The notes beneath the pieces are model-generated. The model had not been told where the DNA came from and did no database searches. It saw only the letters and a program-made list of their open reading frames with translations. From the NCBI RefSeq assembly GCF_036250695.1, contig NZ_CP109427.1, positions 7,812,001 to 7,876,000 of the forward strand: 64,000 nt of DNA, in the 5' to 3' direction. Source of the stretch: Streptomyces sp. NBC_01497 (GTDB taxonomy: Bacteria > Actinomycetota > Actinomycetes > Streptomycetales > Streptomycetaceae). The position numbers and the translations under genes were made by a program. This document shows, in pieces, positions 16,329-26,561 of this stretch. Every line of letters begins with the position of its first letter. The stretch's first letter is position 1.

Positions 16329-17152
16329 GCGCCGTGAGGTCCTCGTCGACGGCGCGACGCGCCACGAACACCGTGATCGCCGTCGCCATCCTGATCGTGC
16401 TGCTCTTCCCGCTGTACTGGATGGTCAACATCGCGCTGCAGCCCGGCGAGAGCCTGGCCTCGACCGACTGGTTCCCCGTCCAGGCGGGCCTCGCCAACTT
16501 CCGCCGCGCACTGGACAGCCAGGGCGGCTCCCTCGTCACCAGCCTCGTCGTCGCCCTGGGCGCCGTCGTGGTGTGCCTGGCCCTGGCCGCACCCGCGGCC
16601 TACGGACTCGCCCGGTTCTCCCTGCGCGGCGGCCGGTCCATCGTCTTCGGCACACTCATCACGCAGATGGTGCCGGGCATCGTCGTCGCCAACGCCCTCT
16701 ACAGCGCCTACGTCGACCTGCACCTCACCAACTCGCTCCTGGGGCTGATCCTCGCGGACGCCTCGCTGGGCCTGCCCTTCTCGCTCGTCCTGCTGCGGGC
16801 CTTCATGGTCTCGATCCCGCGCGAGGTGGTGGAGGCGTCGCTCGTCGACGGCGCGAACACGTTCACCTCGTTCGTCCGGATCGTGCTCCCCATGAGCCGC
16901 AACGCCCTCCTCACGGCGGGGCTGTTCACCTTCCTCTTCGCCTGGTCGGACTTCATGTTCGCCCTGACCCTCAACACCACCGACGCCGTCAAGCCCATCA
17001 CTTTGAGCATGTACGAGTACATCGGCGCACACGTCAGCGACTGGGGCGCCGTGATGGCGACGGCCGTCGTCTCCGCCGTACCCGCCGCGATCCTGCTGAT
17101 CCTCGCCCAGAAGTACGTCGCGGCCGGGATCACCGGCGGATCCGTCAAGTAA
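16325..17152 (+). CDS. Sugar ABC transporter permease (MalG type)
   Basis: 275 aa with six predicted membrane segments and the EAA motif EVVEASLVDGANTFTSFVRI. It pairs with the upstream permease. The GTG at 16325 overlaps the previous stop (GTGA), the usual arrangement of coupled permease genes; a second GTG at 16334 is also possible. The C-terminus (KYVAAGITGGSVK) is the conserved end of carbohydrate MalG-like permeases. The alpha-xylosidase gene starts 19 bp downstream, so import and hydrolysis genes form one operon. Confidence 0.94.
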   Translation: MSAVRSSSTARRATNTVIAVAILIVLLFPLYWMVNIALQPGESLASTDWFPVQAGLANFRRALDSQGGSLVTSLVVALGAVVVCLALAAPAAYGLARFSLRGGRSIVFGTLITQMVPGIVVANALYSAYVDLHLTNSLLGLILADASLGLPFSLVLLRAFMVSIPREVVEASLVDGANTFTSFVRIVLPMSRNALLTAGLFTFLFAWSDFMFALTLNTTDAVKPITLSMYEYIGAHVSDWGAVMATAVVSAVPAAILLILAQKYVAAGITGGSVK

Positions 17153-17170
17153 CACCGGACAGGAGCACCG

Positions 17171-19480
17171 ATGAAGTTCACCGACGGCTACTGGATGATG
17201 CGCCCCGGGGTGAGCGCCCACCACGCGGCCTCCGTGGCGGACGCCGTCGTCGCCGACGACCGCTTCACCCTGTACGCCCCCGTCGGCCCGGTCGGACACC
17301 GGGGCGCCACCCTCAACGCCCCGCTGTTGAGCGTGGATTGCTGGTCGCCGGCGGAAGGCGTGATCGGCGTGCGCCTGACCCACCACGCCGGGGCGCCCTC
17401 CGCCGGCCCGGAGTTCGCCCTGTCCGTACAGGAGGAGGGCGATCACGCGAAGACCCGACGGGACGGTTCGCTGCTCCACCTGGACTCGGGGGAGCTGTCG
17501 TTGACCGTCGACACGCAAGGCCCGTGGCGGCTCGACTTCGCGGCCGGCGGACGCGTCCTGACCTCGCTCGGCGCGCGTGGCGCGGGATTCGTCACGGACG
17601 CCGAAGGACGCCACTTCATGGTGGCCCGGCACGCGCTCGCCGTGGGGGAGACGGTGTACGGGCTCGGTGAGCGCTTCACGCCGTTCGCCAAGAACGGCCA
17701 GAGCGTCGACATCTGGCAGGCCGACGGCGGGACGAGCAGTGAACAGGCGTACAAGAACATCCCGTTCCACCTCACCGACCGGGGCTACGGCGTCTTCGTC
17801 AACCACCCGGGCCTGGTCTCCTACGAGGTGGGTTCCGAGGCCGTGGGGCAGGTCCAGTTCAGCGTCGAGGACCAGACCCTGGAGTTCTTCGTCGTCCACG
17901 GCCCCACGCCCAAGGAGGTGCTGGCCCGCTACACGTCCCTGACCGGCCGGCCCGCGCTGCCGCCGGACTGGTCCTTCGGCCTGTGGCTGTCGACGTCCTT
18001 CACGACGGACTACGACGAGGCCACCGTCGGCCGTTTCGTGGACGGGATGACCGACGCCGGAATCCCGTTGAGTGTGTTCCACTTCGACTGCTTCTGGATG
18101 CGCGCCTACCACTGGAGCGACTTCGTCTGGAACCCCGAGGTGTTCCCCGATCCCGACGGCATGCTCGCCCGGCTGAAGGACCGGGGTCTGCGGGTCTGCG
18201 TGTGGATCAATCCGTACATTGCCCAGCGGTCCGCACTGTTCGAGGAGGGCATGGCACACGGCTACCTGCTGCGGCGCCCGGACGGCGGCGTCTGGCAGTG
18301 GGACAAGTGGCAGGCCGGCATGGCCCTGGTGGACTTCACCAATCCCGCGGCCCGGGCGTGGTACGCGGACAAGCTGAGGGTCCTGCTCGACCAGGGCGTG
18401 GACTGCTTCAAGACGGACTTCGGCGAGCGCGTCCCCCTCGACGTGTCCTGGCACGACGGCTCCGACCCCGAGCGCATGCACAACCACTACACGCAGCTGT
18501 ACAACGAGACCGTCTTCGACCTGCTGCGCGAGGTACGTGGCGAGGGTGAGGCGGTGGTGTTCGCGCGCTCGACCACCGTGGGCGGACAGCGTCTTCCCGT
18601 GCACTGGGGCGGTGACTGCGAGTCGACGTTCGAGGCGATGGCGGAGTCCCTCCGCGGCGGCCTCTCACTCGGACTGTCCGGGTTCGGCTTCTGGAGCCAC
18701 GACATCGGCGGCTTCGAGGGCACACCGACGCCGGCGGTGTTCAAACGGTGGGTCCAGTTCGGGCTGCTCTCCTCCCACAGCAGGCTGCACGGCTCCACGT
18801 CGTACCGGGTGCCCTGGGAGTACGGCGAGGAGGCCGTCGCGGTCACCCGCGCCTTCACACGGCTCAAGCACCGTCTCATGCCGTACCTGTACGGGGCGGC
18901 CGTGCAGGCGCGGGAGAGCGGCACACCGACGATGCGCGCGATGCTGCTGGAGTTCCCCGAGGACCCCGCCTGCCGGACGCTGGACCGCCAGTACATGCTC
19001 GGTGACGACCTGCTGGTGGCGCCCGTGTTCGACGAGAGCGGCACGGTGGAGTACTACGTACCGGCCGGCACCTGGACCGACATCCTGACCGGGCGGGAGG
19101 TCACCGGTCCCGGCTGGCAGCGCGAGACCCACGGCTTCGACACACTGCCGCTGCTCGCCCGGCCGGGCTCCGTCATCCCCTTCGGCGCCCGGGACGAGCA
19201 CCCGGCGTACGACTGGTGCGACGGGGTGACACTGCGCGTGCACCGGCCGGCCGACGGCTCCGGGACCGTCACCTCGGTCCCGGCCCGCGACGGCTCTCCA
19301 GCCGCGGTCTTCACGGTGCGGCGCACCGGCGGCACAGTCACCGTCGAGACGGACAGCGCGCTGCCGTGGCGGCTCCTGCTCGTCGGTGCCGCGGCCGGGG
19401 GCGACGCCACGGCGGACCCGCTCGGCGCGCTGCACACCTGCCCGGCCGGCACCCGGCGCCTCGCCGTCGAGTGGAGCTGA
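17171..19480 (+). CDS. yicI: GH31 alpha-xylosidase (YicI type)
   Basis: 769 aa, close to E. coli YicI (772 aa), and colinear with it. It has an N-terminal beta-sandwich, then the TIM barrel. The nucleophile Asp is in DCFKTDFGERVP and the acid/base Asp in VHWGGDCES. A YicI-like specificity segment FDCFWMRAYHWSDFVWNPEVFPDP is also present. YicI-group enzymes release alpha-xylose from isoprimeverose-type ends. There is no signal peptide, so it should act in the cytoplasm on imported oligosaccharides. The ATG at 17171 has AGGAG upstream. It is the most telling gene of the locus, since alpha-xylosyl residues are the hallmark of xyloglucan. Specificity is inferred from family resemblance. Confidence 0.92.
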   Translation: MKFTDGYWMMRPGVSAHHAASVADAVVADDRFTLYAPVGPVGHRGATLNAPLLSVDCWSPAEGVIGVRLTHHAGAPSAGPEFALSVQEEGDHAKTRRDGSLLHLDSGELSLTVDTQGPWRLDFAAGGRVLTSLGARGAGFVTDAEGRHFMVARHALAVGETVYGLGERFTPFAKNGQSVDIWQADGGTSSEQAYKNIPFHLTDRGYGVFVNHPGLVSYEVGSEAVGQVQFSVEDQTLEFFVVHGPTPKEVLARYTSLTGRPALPPDWSFGLWLSTSFTTDYDEATVGRFVDGMTDAGIPLSVFHFDCFWMRAYHWSDFVWNPEVFPDPDGMLARLKDRGLRVCVWINPYIAQRSALFEEGMAHGYLLRRPDGGVWQWDKWQAGMALVDFTNPAARAWYADKLRVLLDQGVDCFKTDFGERVPLDVSWHDGSDPERMHNHYTQLYNETVFDLLREVRGEGEAVVFARSTTVGGQRLPVHWGGDCESTFEAMAESLRGGLSLGLSGFGFWSHDIGGFEGTPTPAVFKRWVQFGLLSSHSRLHGSTSYRVPWEYGEEAVAVTRAFTRLKHRLMPYLYGAAVQARESGTPTMRAMLLEFPEDPACRTLDRQYMLGDDLLVAPVFDESGTVEYYVPAGTWTDILTGREVTGPGWQRETHGFDTLPLLARPGSVIPFGARDEHPAYDWCDGVTLRVHRPADGSGTVTSVPARDGSPAAVFTVRRTGGTVTVETDSALPWRLLLVGAAAGGDATADPLGALHTCPAGTRRLAVEWS

Positions 19481-19568
19481 ACGGCCCGGCCGGGCAGGCC
19501 CGCCACCCCGCGCCGTACCGGTGCGTACAGCTCGGAACCCTCATTTCTCCCCCGTGAAGGACAACGAA

Positions 19569-22500
19569 ATGAACCGGAATCCGCACGCCGAACCGGATCG
19601 CTCCGACCACCCGGTCAGCCGCAGGACGCTGCTCGGCGTCCTCGCGGCGGGCACCGGCGTCATCGCCTTCGGGCTGCCCGCACCCACCGCGGGCGCGGCG
19701 CAGAGGGCCGCGGCCGAACAGGCCGTCGCCGACTACCTCGACACCTCACTGCCGCTCGATCGCAGGGTGGACGCGCTGCTCGCGGAACTCACCGACGAGC
19801 AGAAGCTCCTGTGCCTGACGGGACTGCCCGCCCTGACCCTGGCCGACGGCTACCACCTGCCCGCGCGTTCCAGCGCGGGGGTCGAGGGGCTGCACGGGTC
19901 CGGACAGGTCGCAGAGGCGACGATGTTCCCGCAGGCCATCGGCTTCGGCTCGACCTGGGACACCGAACTCGTCGAGGCCATGGGGCAGGTGGTGGGCTTC
20001 GAGGTCCGGTCGAGGAACCCGGCGAACCTGCGCGCCTGGGCACCGGTGGCCGACGTGCGCTCGAACCCCCTCGCCGGCCGCTACGAGGAGGGCTACGGCG
20101 AGGATCCGTTCCTCGCCGGGACGCTCGGCACCGCGTACGGCTTCGGCATCAAGGGCCGCCACCCGCTCTACGTCCTGGCCAAGCCCGAGATGAAGCACTT
20201 CTTCGCCTACAACCACGAATGGAACAGAGCCCGTTCGAGCAGCAGCATGAGCGCGCGGGCCCTGCACGAGTTCAACCTCGTCAGCTACCGCATGCCGATC
20301 ACCGCCGGCGCGGTGCTCGGCGCGATGGTCTCCTACAACCTCGTCAACGGCGTCCCCGGCAACATGAACCCGCTCCTGCGCACCGTGCGGGACGATTGGG
20401 CACCGGGCAGCTTCATGTTCGTCTCGGACGCCTGGGACGAGTTCAACGTCCACACCACCAAGGGCGCCCCGTACGTCTTCCCGCTCACCGTGCCGGACGG
20501 CGCCGACGTCTCGTACACCGCGGCACTCAGCCCCGATCCCTCGGACGAGGCCACCCACCGCGCCACCACCGGGGCGCTGCTCCTGCACGCCGGGATGTCG
20601 AACTTCTCGGACGGCAACGGCGCGGACTTCCACCCGGACGACGCCGCCCGCGACGCGGTCGCGCGCGGGGTGCTGGGCGCGTCGATGGACGAGGTGGACC
20701 GGGTCGTACGGGACTGGCTCGCCTACCAGATACGCAGCGGCGCGCTGGACGGCGACGCCTGCCCGTACACCGTGCGGACGGTGCCGCCCGACGACCAGCC
20801 GCAGGAGCGTGCGAGCAGCAGGGAACTGGCGCTGCGGGCGGCCCGCGAGCAGATGGTCCTGCTCAAGAACCCGCACGGCCTGCTGCCCCTCGACCCCGCG
20901 AAGGCGCGTCGCGTCGCGCTGGTGGGGCCCCTGGCCGACGTCAACCTGCGCGACTACTACAGCCCCGCGCCGCCCGATGACCGCAGGGTCACCCCGCTCC
21001 AGGGCCTCACCGCCGAACTGGGTTCCCACGCAGTCGTGTTCACGCCGGGTACCGACGTCGTCGCCTGGCGGTCCCGCGCATACGGCACCTACGTCACCGC
21101 GGCGAGCGGCGACGCCCAGATGACGGCGGGTTTCGCACCCTCGGAACAGGAGATCGAGGGCGGCTACGAACTGCCGGACGGCGCCGGGCAGATCGGCCCC
21201 GAGCAGGCCTTCCGGATCTACGACTGGGGCTACGACCAGCACTTCTTCCGCAGCGTCGCGACCGGTGCCTACGTCGACACCGACCAGGACGTGGTGAACG
21301 ACGCCACCCGGCTGCGCACCTCCACCGCGACCATGCCGGACAGCGACACGCAGTGGAACACCAACACGAATTTCCACTACCGGAGCAATGCCAACGGCAC
21401 CCGGTCCCTCTACGGAGTGGACTACATCGAGAACGACCAGTTCTACCGGCAGTTCCCCACCGGCCGTTACGTCCAGGCGGCTCCCGACGCGCCCCACCCG
21501 CTGGCGCCGGTGCTCGGCCACGACGACTACCGCGACGGTACCGCCGGCCTGCGTGCGACCGCCGAGTTCACCGAAGCCGTCCTCGAAAGCGGGCCCGGAC
21601 GGGCGGCGGAACTCGCCAGGTCGGCCGACTACGCCGTCGTGGTCGTCGGCAACAACGTCCGGGTCAACGCGCGCGAGAGCCAGGACCGGCCGGGCCTCGC
21701 GCTGGCGCCCCGGCAGAAGGCGCTGGTGCACGCCACCGCCGCGGCGCGCCCCGGCCGCACGGTGGTGGTGATCGTCAGCAGCTACCCCTACGCGGTCCAG
21801 GACATCGAGGACGACCCGAACGTCGGGGCGGTCCTGTACACCTCGCATGCCGGACAGGCGGCGGGGACCGCCCTGGCCGACGTGCTGTTCGGCCGGTACG
21901 CGCCGGCGGGCAGGCTCAGCTCCACCTGGCTGCGCGACGAGTCCTCGCTCCCGCGGATGCTCGCCGACGCGGACAGTCACGAGCCGCAGTACACCGTCGA
22001 CATGCTGCAGTACGACCAGCTCGCGGCGGGGCTGACATACCGCTACTCGAAGGCTCCGCACACCTACGCCTTCGGCCACGGCCTGACCTACACGGCCTTC
22101 CGCTACGGGGACCTGTCCGTTCCCCGCTCCTCCTCCGCCGACCGGCTCCTGAGCGTCGCCCTGCGGCTGACGAACACCGGCCGCGTCACGAGCGACGAGG
22201 TGGTGCAGGTGTACGCCCGCTCCCTGGACTCGGCCTACGGGACGAACGTGCCTCGCGGGCAACTGGTCGGCTTCGAGCGGGTCAAGACCCTGCGGCCCGG
22301 TGAGACACGGCGGGTGGCCATCGAGGTGGATCCCCGGGACCTGGCGGTGTGGGACCCCGCCGGCGGGGCCACCGTCGTCGAGAGCGGACACTACGAGGTG
22401 ATGGTCGGGGCGTCCTTCGACGACATCCGGCTGCGCGCGACGGTGCGGCTCACGGGACACACCATCGGCACGCTCGACCTGACCGGCCCCGCGCACAACG

Positions 22501-22919
22501 CGTGGGAGTACTACACGGTCAGCAGCCCCGGTGTCACACACTGGGAGGTGTCCAAGGAGAACACCTTCCGGCGGCGCGGCGGATACCACTCGGTGGGCTC
22601 GCGGCAGGCCGGCGACCACATCGGATTCACCCGGGTGGATCTGAGCGCGGCACGCGGCATCGAGCTGCGGGTCGCCACCACGACCGCCGCGTGGGCGGAG
22701 GTCCGCGAGCCCGCCGTGCGCGTGCACGCCGACGCACCGGACGGCCCGCTCCTCGCCACCGTGGCCTTCGGCCCGACCGGTGGGCTCCAGGACTTCCGTA
22801 CGGTGTCGGCCCGGCTGGCGGCGGCACCTGGCGCGGCCCGGCAGCGGTCCCTGTACCTGGTGTTCACCGAACCCGGCGTGTACCTGGACACACTGCGTCT
22901 GACGGGAGAAGGGGACTGA
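19569..22919 (+). CDS. Secreted multidomain GH3 beta-glucosidase-like hydrolase
   Basis: 1116 aa. A Tat signal (SRRTLLGVLAAGTG) starts the protein. The GH3 N-terminal barrel (~60-330) carries the likely nucleophile Asp287 in FVSDAWDEF, and the alpha/beta sandwich domain begins near 420. An extra block at ~500-640 (GTYVTAASGDAQ..., TGAYVDTDQDV..., TGRYVQAAPD) interrupts the sandwich; its repeated strand pattern resembles a fascin-like beta-trefoil. After the fibronectin-III-like domain (~840-960), the last ~115 residues look like a CBM6-type module. The ATG at 19569 has AAGGA upstream. It would cleave the glucan backbone of oligosaccharides outside the cell or at the surface. Confidence 0.9.
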   Translation: MNRNPHAEPDRSDHPVSRRTLLGVLAAGTGVIAFGLPAPTAGAAQRAAAEQAVADYLDTSLPLDRRVDALLAELTDEQKLLCLTGLPALTLADGYHLPARSSAGVEGLHGSGQVAEATMFPQAIGFGSTWDTELVEAMGQVVGFEVRSRNPANLRAWAPVADVRSNPLAGRYEEGYGEDPFLAGTLGTAYGFGIKGRHPLYVLAKPEMKHFFAYNHEWNRARSSSSMSARALHEFNLVSYRMPITAGAVLGAMVSYNLVNGVPGNMNPLLRTVRDDWAPGSFMFVSDAWDEFNVHTTKGAPYVFPLTVPDGADVSYTAALSPDPSDEATHRATTGALLLHAGMSNFSDGNGADFHPDDAARDAVARGVLGASMDEVDRVVRDWLAYQIRSGALDGDACPYTVRTVPPDDQPQERASSRELALRAAREQMVLLKNPHGLLPLDPAKARRVALVGPLADVNLRDYYSPAPPDDRRVTPLQGLTAELGSHAVVFTPGTDVVAWRSRAYGTYVTAASGDAQMTAGFAPSEQEIEGGYELPDGAGQIGPEQAFRIYDWGYDQHFFRSVATGAYVDTDQDVVNDATRLRTSTATMPDSDTQWNTNTNFHYRSNANGTRSLYGVDYIENDQFYRQFPTGRYVQAAPDAPHPLAPVLGHDDYRDGTAGLRATAEFTEAVLESGPGRAAELARSADYAVVVVGNNVRVNARESQDRPGLALAPRQKALVHATAAARPGRTVVVIVSSYPYAVQDIEDDPNVGAVLYTSHAGQAAGTALADVLFGRYAPAGRLSSTWLRDESSLPRMLADADSHEPQYTVDMLQYDQLAAGLTYRYSKAPHTYAFGHGLTYTAFRYGDLSVPRSSSADRLLSVALRLTNTGRVTSDEVVQVYARSLDSAYGTNVPRGQLVGFERVKTLRPGETRRVAIEVDPRDLAVWDPAGGATVVESGHYEVMVGASFDDIRLRATVRLTGHTIGTLDLTGPAHNAWEYYTVSSPGVTHWEVSKENTFRRRGGYHSVGSRQAGDHIGFTRVDLSAARGIELRVATTTAAWAEVREPAVRVHADAPDGPLLATVAFGPTGGLQDFRTVSARLAAAPGAARQRSLYLVFTEPGVYLDTLRLTGEGD

Positions 22920-23086
22920 CCTCCGGCCTCCCGTCCGCCGTGCCGGCTGTTCCCCCCGGCCGCGTGCGCCCAGCACTGTGCGGGCACGCGGGGCCGGGGG
23001 AGCGGCGGGTCGGCAATCGGGGACCGGCGTCGCGCCAGGCTGACGCTCTTTCACCTGGGCGGCGTCTCACGGGGGTGGGCCTGGCG

Positions 23087-23530
23087 ATGGCGGTGCGCGC
23101 GTGGGAACCGCGCGTCCGCACGGAGTGGGGGGCGGAGTTCCGGGCGCGGACGGAAGCCTCCCGGCGCGATCCGGCATCGCCGGCTCCGGACGCCCCGCCC
23201 GCATCGGATGCCTGCTCCGCCTCGCCCGCCGACAGCGGACCGCGGGACACGGGGCAACGGGAACCGCGTACGGCGGGGGCCGTCGCGCTGGGCGAGGCGG
23301 AGCGATGGTCGAAGGCGGCGGACGACTCGGCACGGACGCCCGCGTCGACGCGTCCCCGGCGGCGAGGCCGCGACCTCGGTGTGTCCGGGCCGGAGCCCGC
23401 CCTCGCCCTGATCGTCACGGCCTCACTCACCTCCACCACCTGCACCACGAGCGGCGGTTCCGGATCGTCGGGTGGCGGGAGCTCCGACTCCGGTGGGGGA
23501 GTCGGCGGCGAGGGCGGCGGCTCCTGGTGA
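23087..23530 (+). CDS. Low-confidence hypothetical protein ending in a Gly/Ser-rich tail
   Basis: 147 aa from ATG 23087 (an alternative GTG lies slightly upstream). The N-terminal two thirds are Arg/Ala/Pro-rich and uninformative. The last ~40 residues (IVTASLTSTTCTTSGGSGSS... ending GGEGGGSW) resemble the Gly-rich tails of small Streptomyces membrane or secreted proteins, but no membrane segment is convincing. Codon third-position bias is weaker than in neighbours. The gene lies between convergent genes (GH3, lipoamide dehydrogenase). It may be spurious, in which case 22920-23590 is an empty 670-bp spacer. Confidence 0.25.
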   Translation: MAVRAWEPRVRTEWGAEFRARTEASRRDPASPAPDAPPASDACSASPADSGPRDTGQREPRTAGAVALGEAERWSKAADDSARTPASTRPRRRGRDLGVSGPEPALALIVTASLTSTTCTTSGGSGSSGGGSSDSGGGVGGEGGGSW

Positions 23531-23590
23531 CCGCGCTCCGTGACGAACCGGTCCGTACGGTCCGGTCCCGCCGCCCGTCCGCTTCCGCTC

Positions 23591-24991
<1,401 letters not shown>

Positions 24992-25371
24992 AAGGCAAGA
25001 ATCCTTGCCCGACCATGTCGCACCGCGCAACCTGGCCGAACCGGCCGAGGGAGTCGCGTAGTCGAAGGAACAGGTCATCAGTGCCCGCTGCTACGTTCGA
25101 GGTGAGGTTTGCCACACGCCGCGCGTGAGACGACGGGTGCGTGTGGCCGGGGCCGGGGACAGCGAGGGTCCTTGACGGCTTGGGCCGGTGCGGTGGTGGT
25201 GTCCGGCGGCCGAGGGGGCGTCCCGGCAGGGACGCGCGATCGCCCGTACGGGCCGGTCAGCGCGCCCGGCGGATCCGCGGGGCGCTCGCGCGCCGGTCGC
25301 CTCCGGACGGCGCAGCCCCCGTCCTGGCACCGCGATCAGGGGCGCGGCCGGCGGTACGTAGGCTTGCGGAC
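24992..25371. promoter_or_regulatory. Divergent intergenic region, lpdA / ACT-domain gene
   Basis: 380 bp without a supported gene. Immediately before the lpdA start is a 6-bp-arm inverted repeat (ggcaag 24994-24999, cttgcc 25004-25009, loop aatc) that overlaps the ribosome binding region and could weakly control translation. At the other end TAGGCT (near 25359) lies shortly before the GTG of the ACT gene and may be a -10 box. Confidence 0.45.
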
Positions 25372-25773
25372 GTGACGGGCGAGAGCGATCTGCGAAAACT
25401 GCTGAACGGCATGAGCCCCCGGCTGGACCCGGGCCGCTACGTGTTCACCACCGTGGCCCACGGCGACGTACCGCCCGGCGTCGTGCCGGCCGTCACGGTC
25501 GCCGAGGAGGAGGGCCTCACCCTGGTGCTGCGGCAGGCCGACGCCGACGCCGCCGGCCTGCCGTACGACTACGTGGCCGGCTGGATCACCCTGCGCGTCC
25601 ACTCCGACCTGGCGGCCGTCGGCCTGACCGCCGCGGTCGCGGGCGAACTCGCCGCCGCCGGCCTGAGCTGCAACGTGGTCGCGGGTTTCCACCACGACCA
25701 CCTCTTCGTGCCGCGGGAGAGTGCGTCCCGGGCCATGGCGATCCTGGTGGCACTCGCGGGGAAGGGCGCCTGA
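25372..25773 (+). CDS. ACT-domain protein (DUF6941/YkkA-like ACT family)
   Basis: 133 aa. The sequence SPRLDPGRYVFTTV, GLTLVLRQADADAAGLPYDYVAGWITLRVHSDLAAVGLTAAVA and the ending FHHDHLFVPRESASRAMAIL fit the small duplicated ACT-like proteins of bacteria (ACT domain PF10000 and PF13840 type). These probably bind amino acids; their partners are unknown. The GTG at 25372 is chosen because it is where conserved sequence begins. There is no clear ribosome binding site, and a TAGGCT hexamer just upstream suggests a leaderless message. The exact subfamily name in the call is tentative. Confidence 0.75.
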   Translation: MTGESDLRKLLNGMSPRLDPGRYVFTTVAHGDVPPGVVPAVTVAEEEGLTLVLRQADADAAGLPYDYVAGWITLRVHSDLAAVGLTAAVAGELAAAGLSCNVVAGFHHDHLFVPRESASRAMAILVALAGKGA

Positions 25774-25892
25774 GCCTGAGCCACCGCGTCTCCCCGCCGC
25801 GTGTCCCCGCCACGTCTCCCCGGCGCGTCCCGAACCGCGGGCTGTCGTCCCGCGATGCCGTCAGGCCACGGGTCCGTGCGATGCGGGGTGTC

Positions 25893-25923
25893 CTGGGACG
25901 GCGACGCGCCGTCGCCGTCCCAG
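25893..25923. terminator. Perfect hairpin between convergent genes
   Basis: Arms ctgggacggcgacg (25893-25906) and cgtcgccgtcccag (25910-25923) pair over 14 bp around a 3-nt loop. It lies between the convergent ACT gene (ends 25773) and the AhpD-like gene (ends 25961) and is likely a bidirectional terminator. Confidence 0.8.
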
Positions 25924-25960
25924 CGCCGAGGCGTCGGAAAGCGCGGTCGGCGCTCACGGA

Positions 25961-26449
25961 TCACTGGTGCGGGATCGCGCGCACCGGATGGCGGCTCATG
26001 ATCGAGACGCGGTTGAAGGCGTTGATGGTGAGGGCCACCCAGATCGCGGCGGAGATCTCGTCGTCGGTGAGCGCCTGGCGCGCGGCGGCGTAGGCGGCCT
26101 CCTGGGCGGCGACGTCCGCGGGTTCGGTGGTCGACTCCGCGAGGGCGAGAGCCGCTCGCTCCCGTGGGGTGAAGAGTTCCGTGCTCCGCCAGGCCGCCAG
26201 CACCCCCAGGCGCTGTGTGCTCTCGCCGGCGCGCAAGGCCGCGTCGGTGTGCACGTTGAGGCAGTAGGCACAGCCGTTGATCTGCGACACGCGCAGGTTG
26301 ATCAGTTCCACGGCCAGCCGGTCCAGGCCGGCGTCGGCGGCGACCGCGCGGACCGCTTCGGCGGTCTTGACCAGGGCGTGGTAGGCGGCGGGGCTCTGCT
26401 TGTCGATGAAGACGCGCCTGTCGGTGAGGCCCTGTGCCGTGCCGCTCAT
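25961..26449 (-). CDS. Carboxymuconolactone decarboxylase / AhpD-like family protein
   Basis: 162 aa helical protein with the redox CxxC motif in INGCAYCLNVHTDAALRAG, the AhpD signature (Cys-x-x-Cys plus His). Such proteins act as thiol-disulfide adaptors or peroxidases. The ATG at 26449 opens the conserved sequence (GLTDRRVFIDKQSPAAYHALV). It is divergent from a pirin gene across 112 bp with an inverted repeat (26515-26537). Context suggests a redox-stress pair. The precise electron donor is unknown. Confidence 0.88.
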   Translation of the reverse strand: MSGTAQGLTDRRVFIDKQSPAAYHALVKTAEAVRAVAADAGLDRLAVELINLRVSQINGCAYCLNVHTDAALRAGESTQRLGVLAAWRSTELFTPRERAALALAESTTEPADVAAQEAAYAAARQALTDDEISAAIWVALTINAFNRVSIMSRHPVRAIPHQ

Positions 26450-26514
26450 CCCGCACTCCTTCGGGCCCTTGCAGGCCCTGCTCGTTCCGTCTGCCGGCGT
26501 CCTATCATCAGGAC

Positions 26515-26537
26515 ATGGTCATTGAATATAGAACCAT
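26515..26537. promoter_or_regulatory. Inverted repeat between divergent AhpD-like and pirin genes
   Basis: atggt (26515-26519) and accat (26533-26537) flank a 13-bp AT-rich spacer (cattgaatatag plus one base). The element sits 25 bp before the pirin GTG and could hold -10 boxes for either direction. It may be the operator of a redox or HxlR-type regulator encoded elsewhere. Evidence is only the symmetry and position. Confidence 0.4.
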
Positions 26538-26561
26538 CTTCGGAACGGGAGGCGGTGCGCG

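Noticed and set aside
14129..17152. ATPase gene for the sugar ABC importer
   Set aside because: No Walker A/B protein is encoded in or near the operon; use of a shared ATPase is more likely.
19746..23054. 1102-codon minus-strand open frame opposite the GH3 gene, and similar ones at 16286-18604 (minus) and 51450-53783 (plus)
   Set aside because: They are shadows of high-GC genes: no start signals, Arg/Gly/His-rich composition, and the opposite strand encodes a recognisable family throughout.
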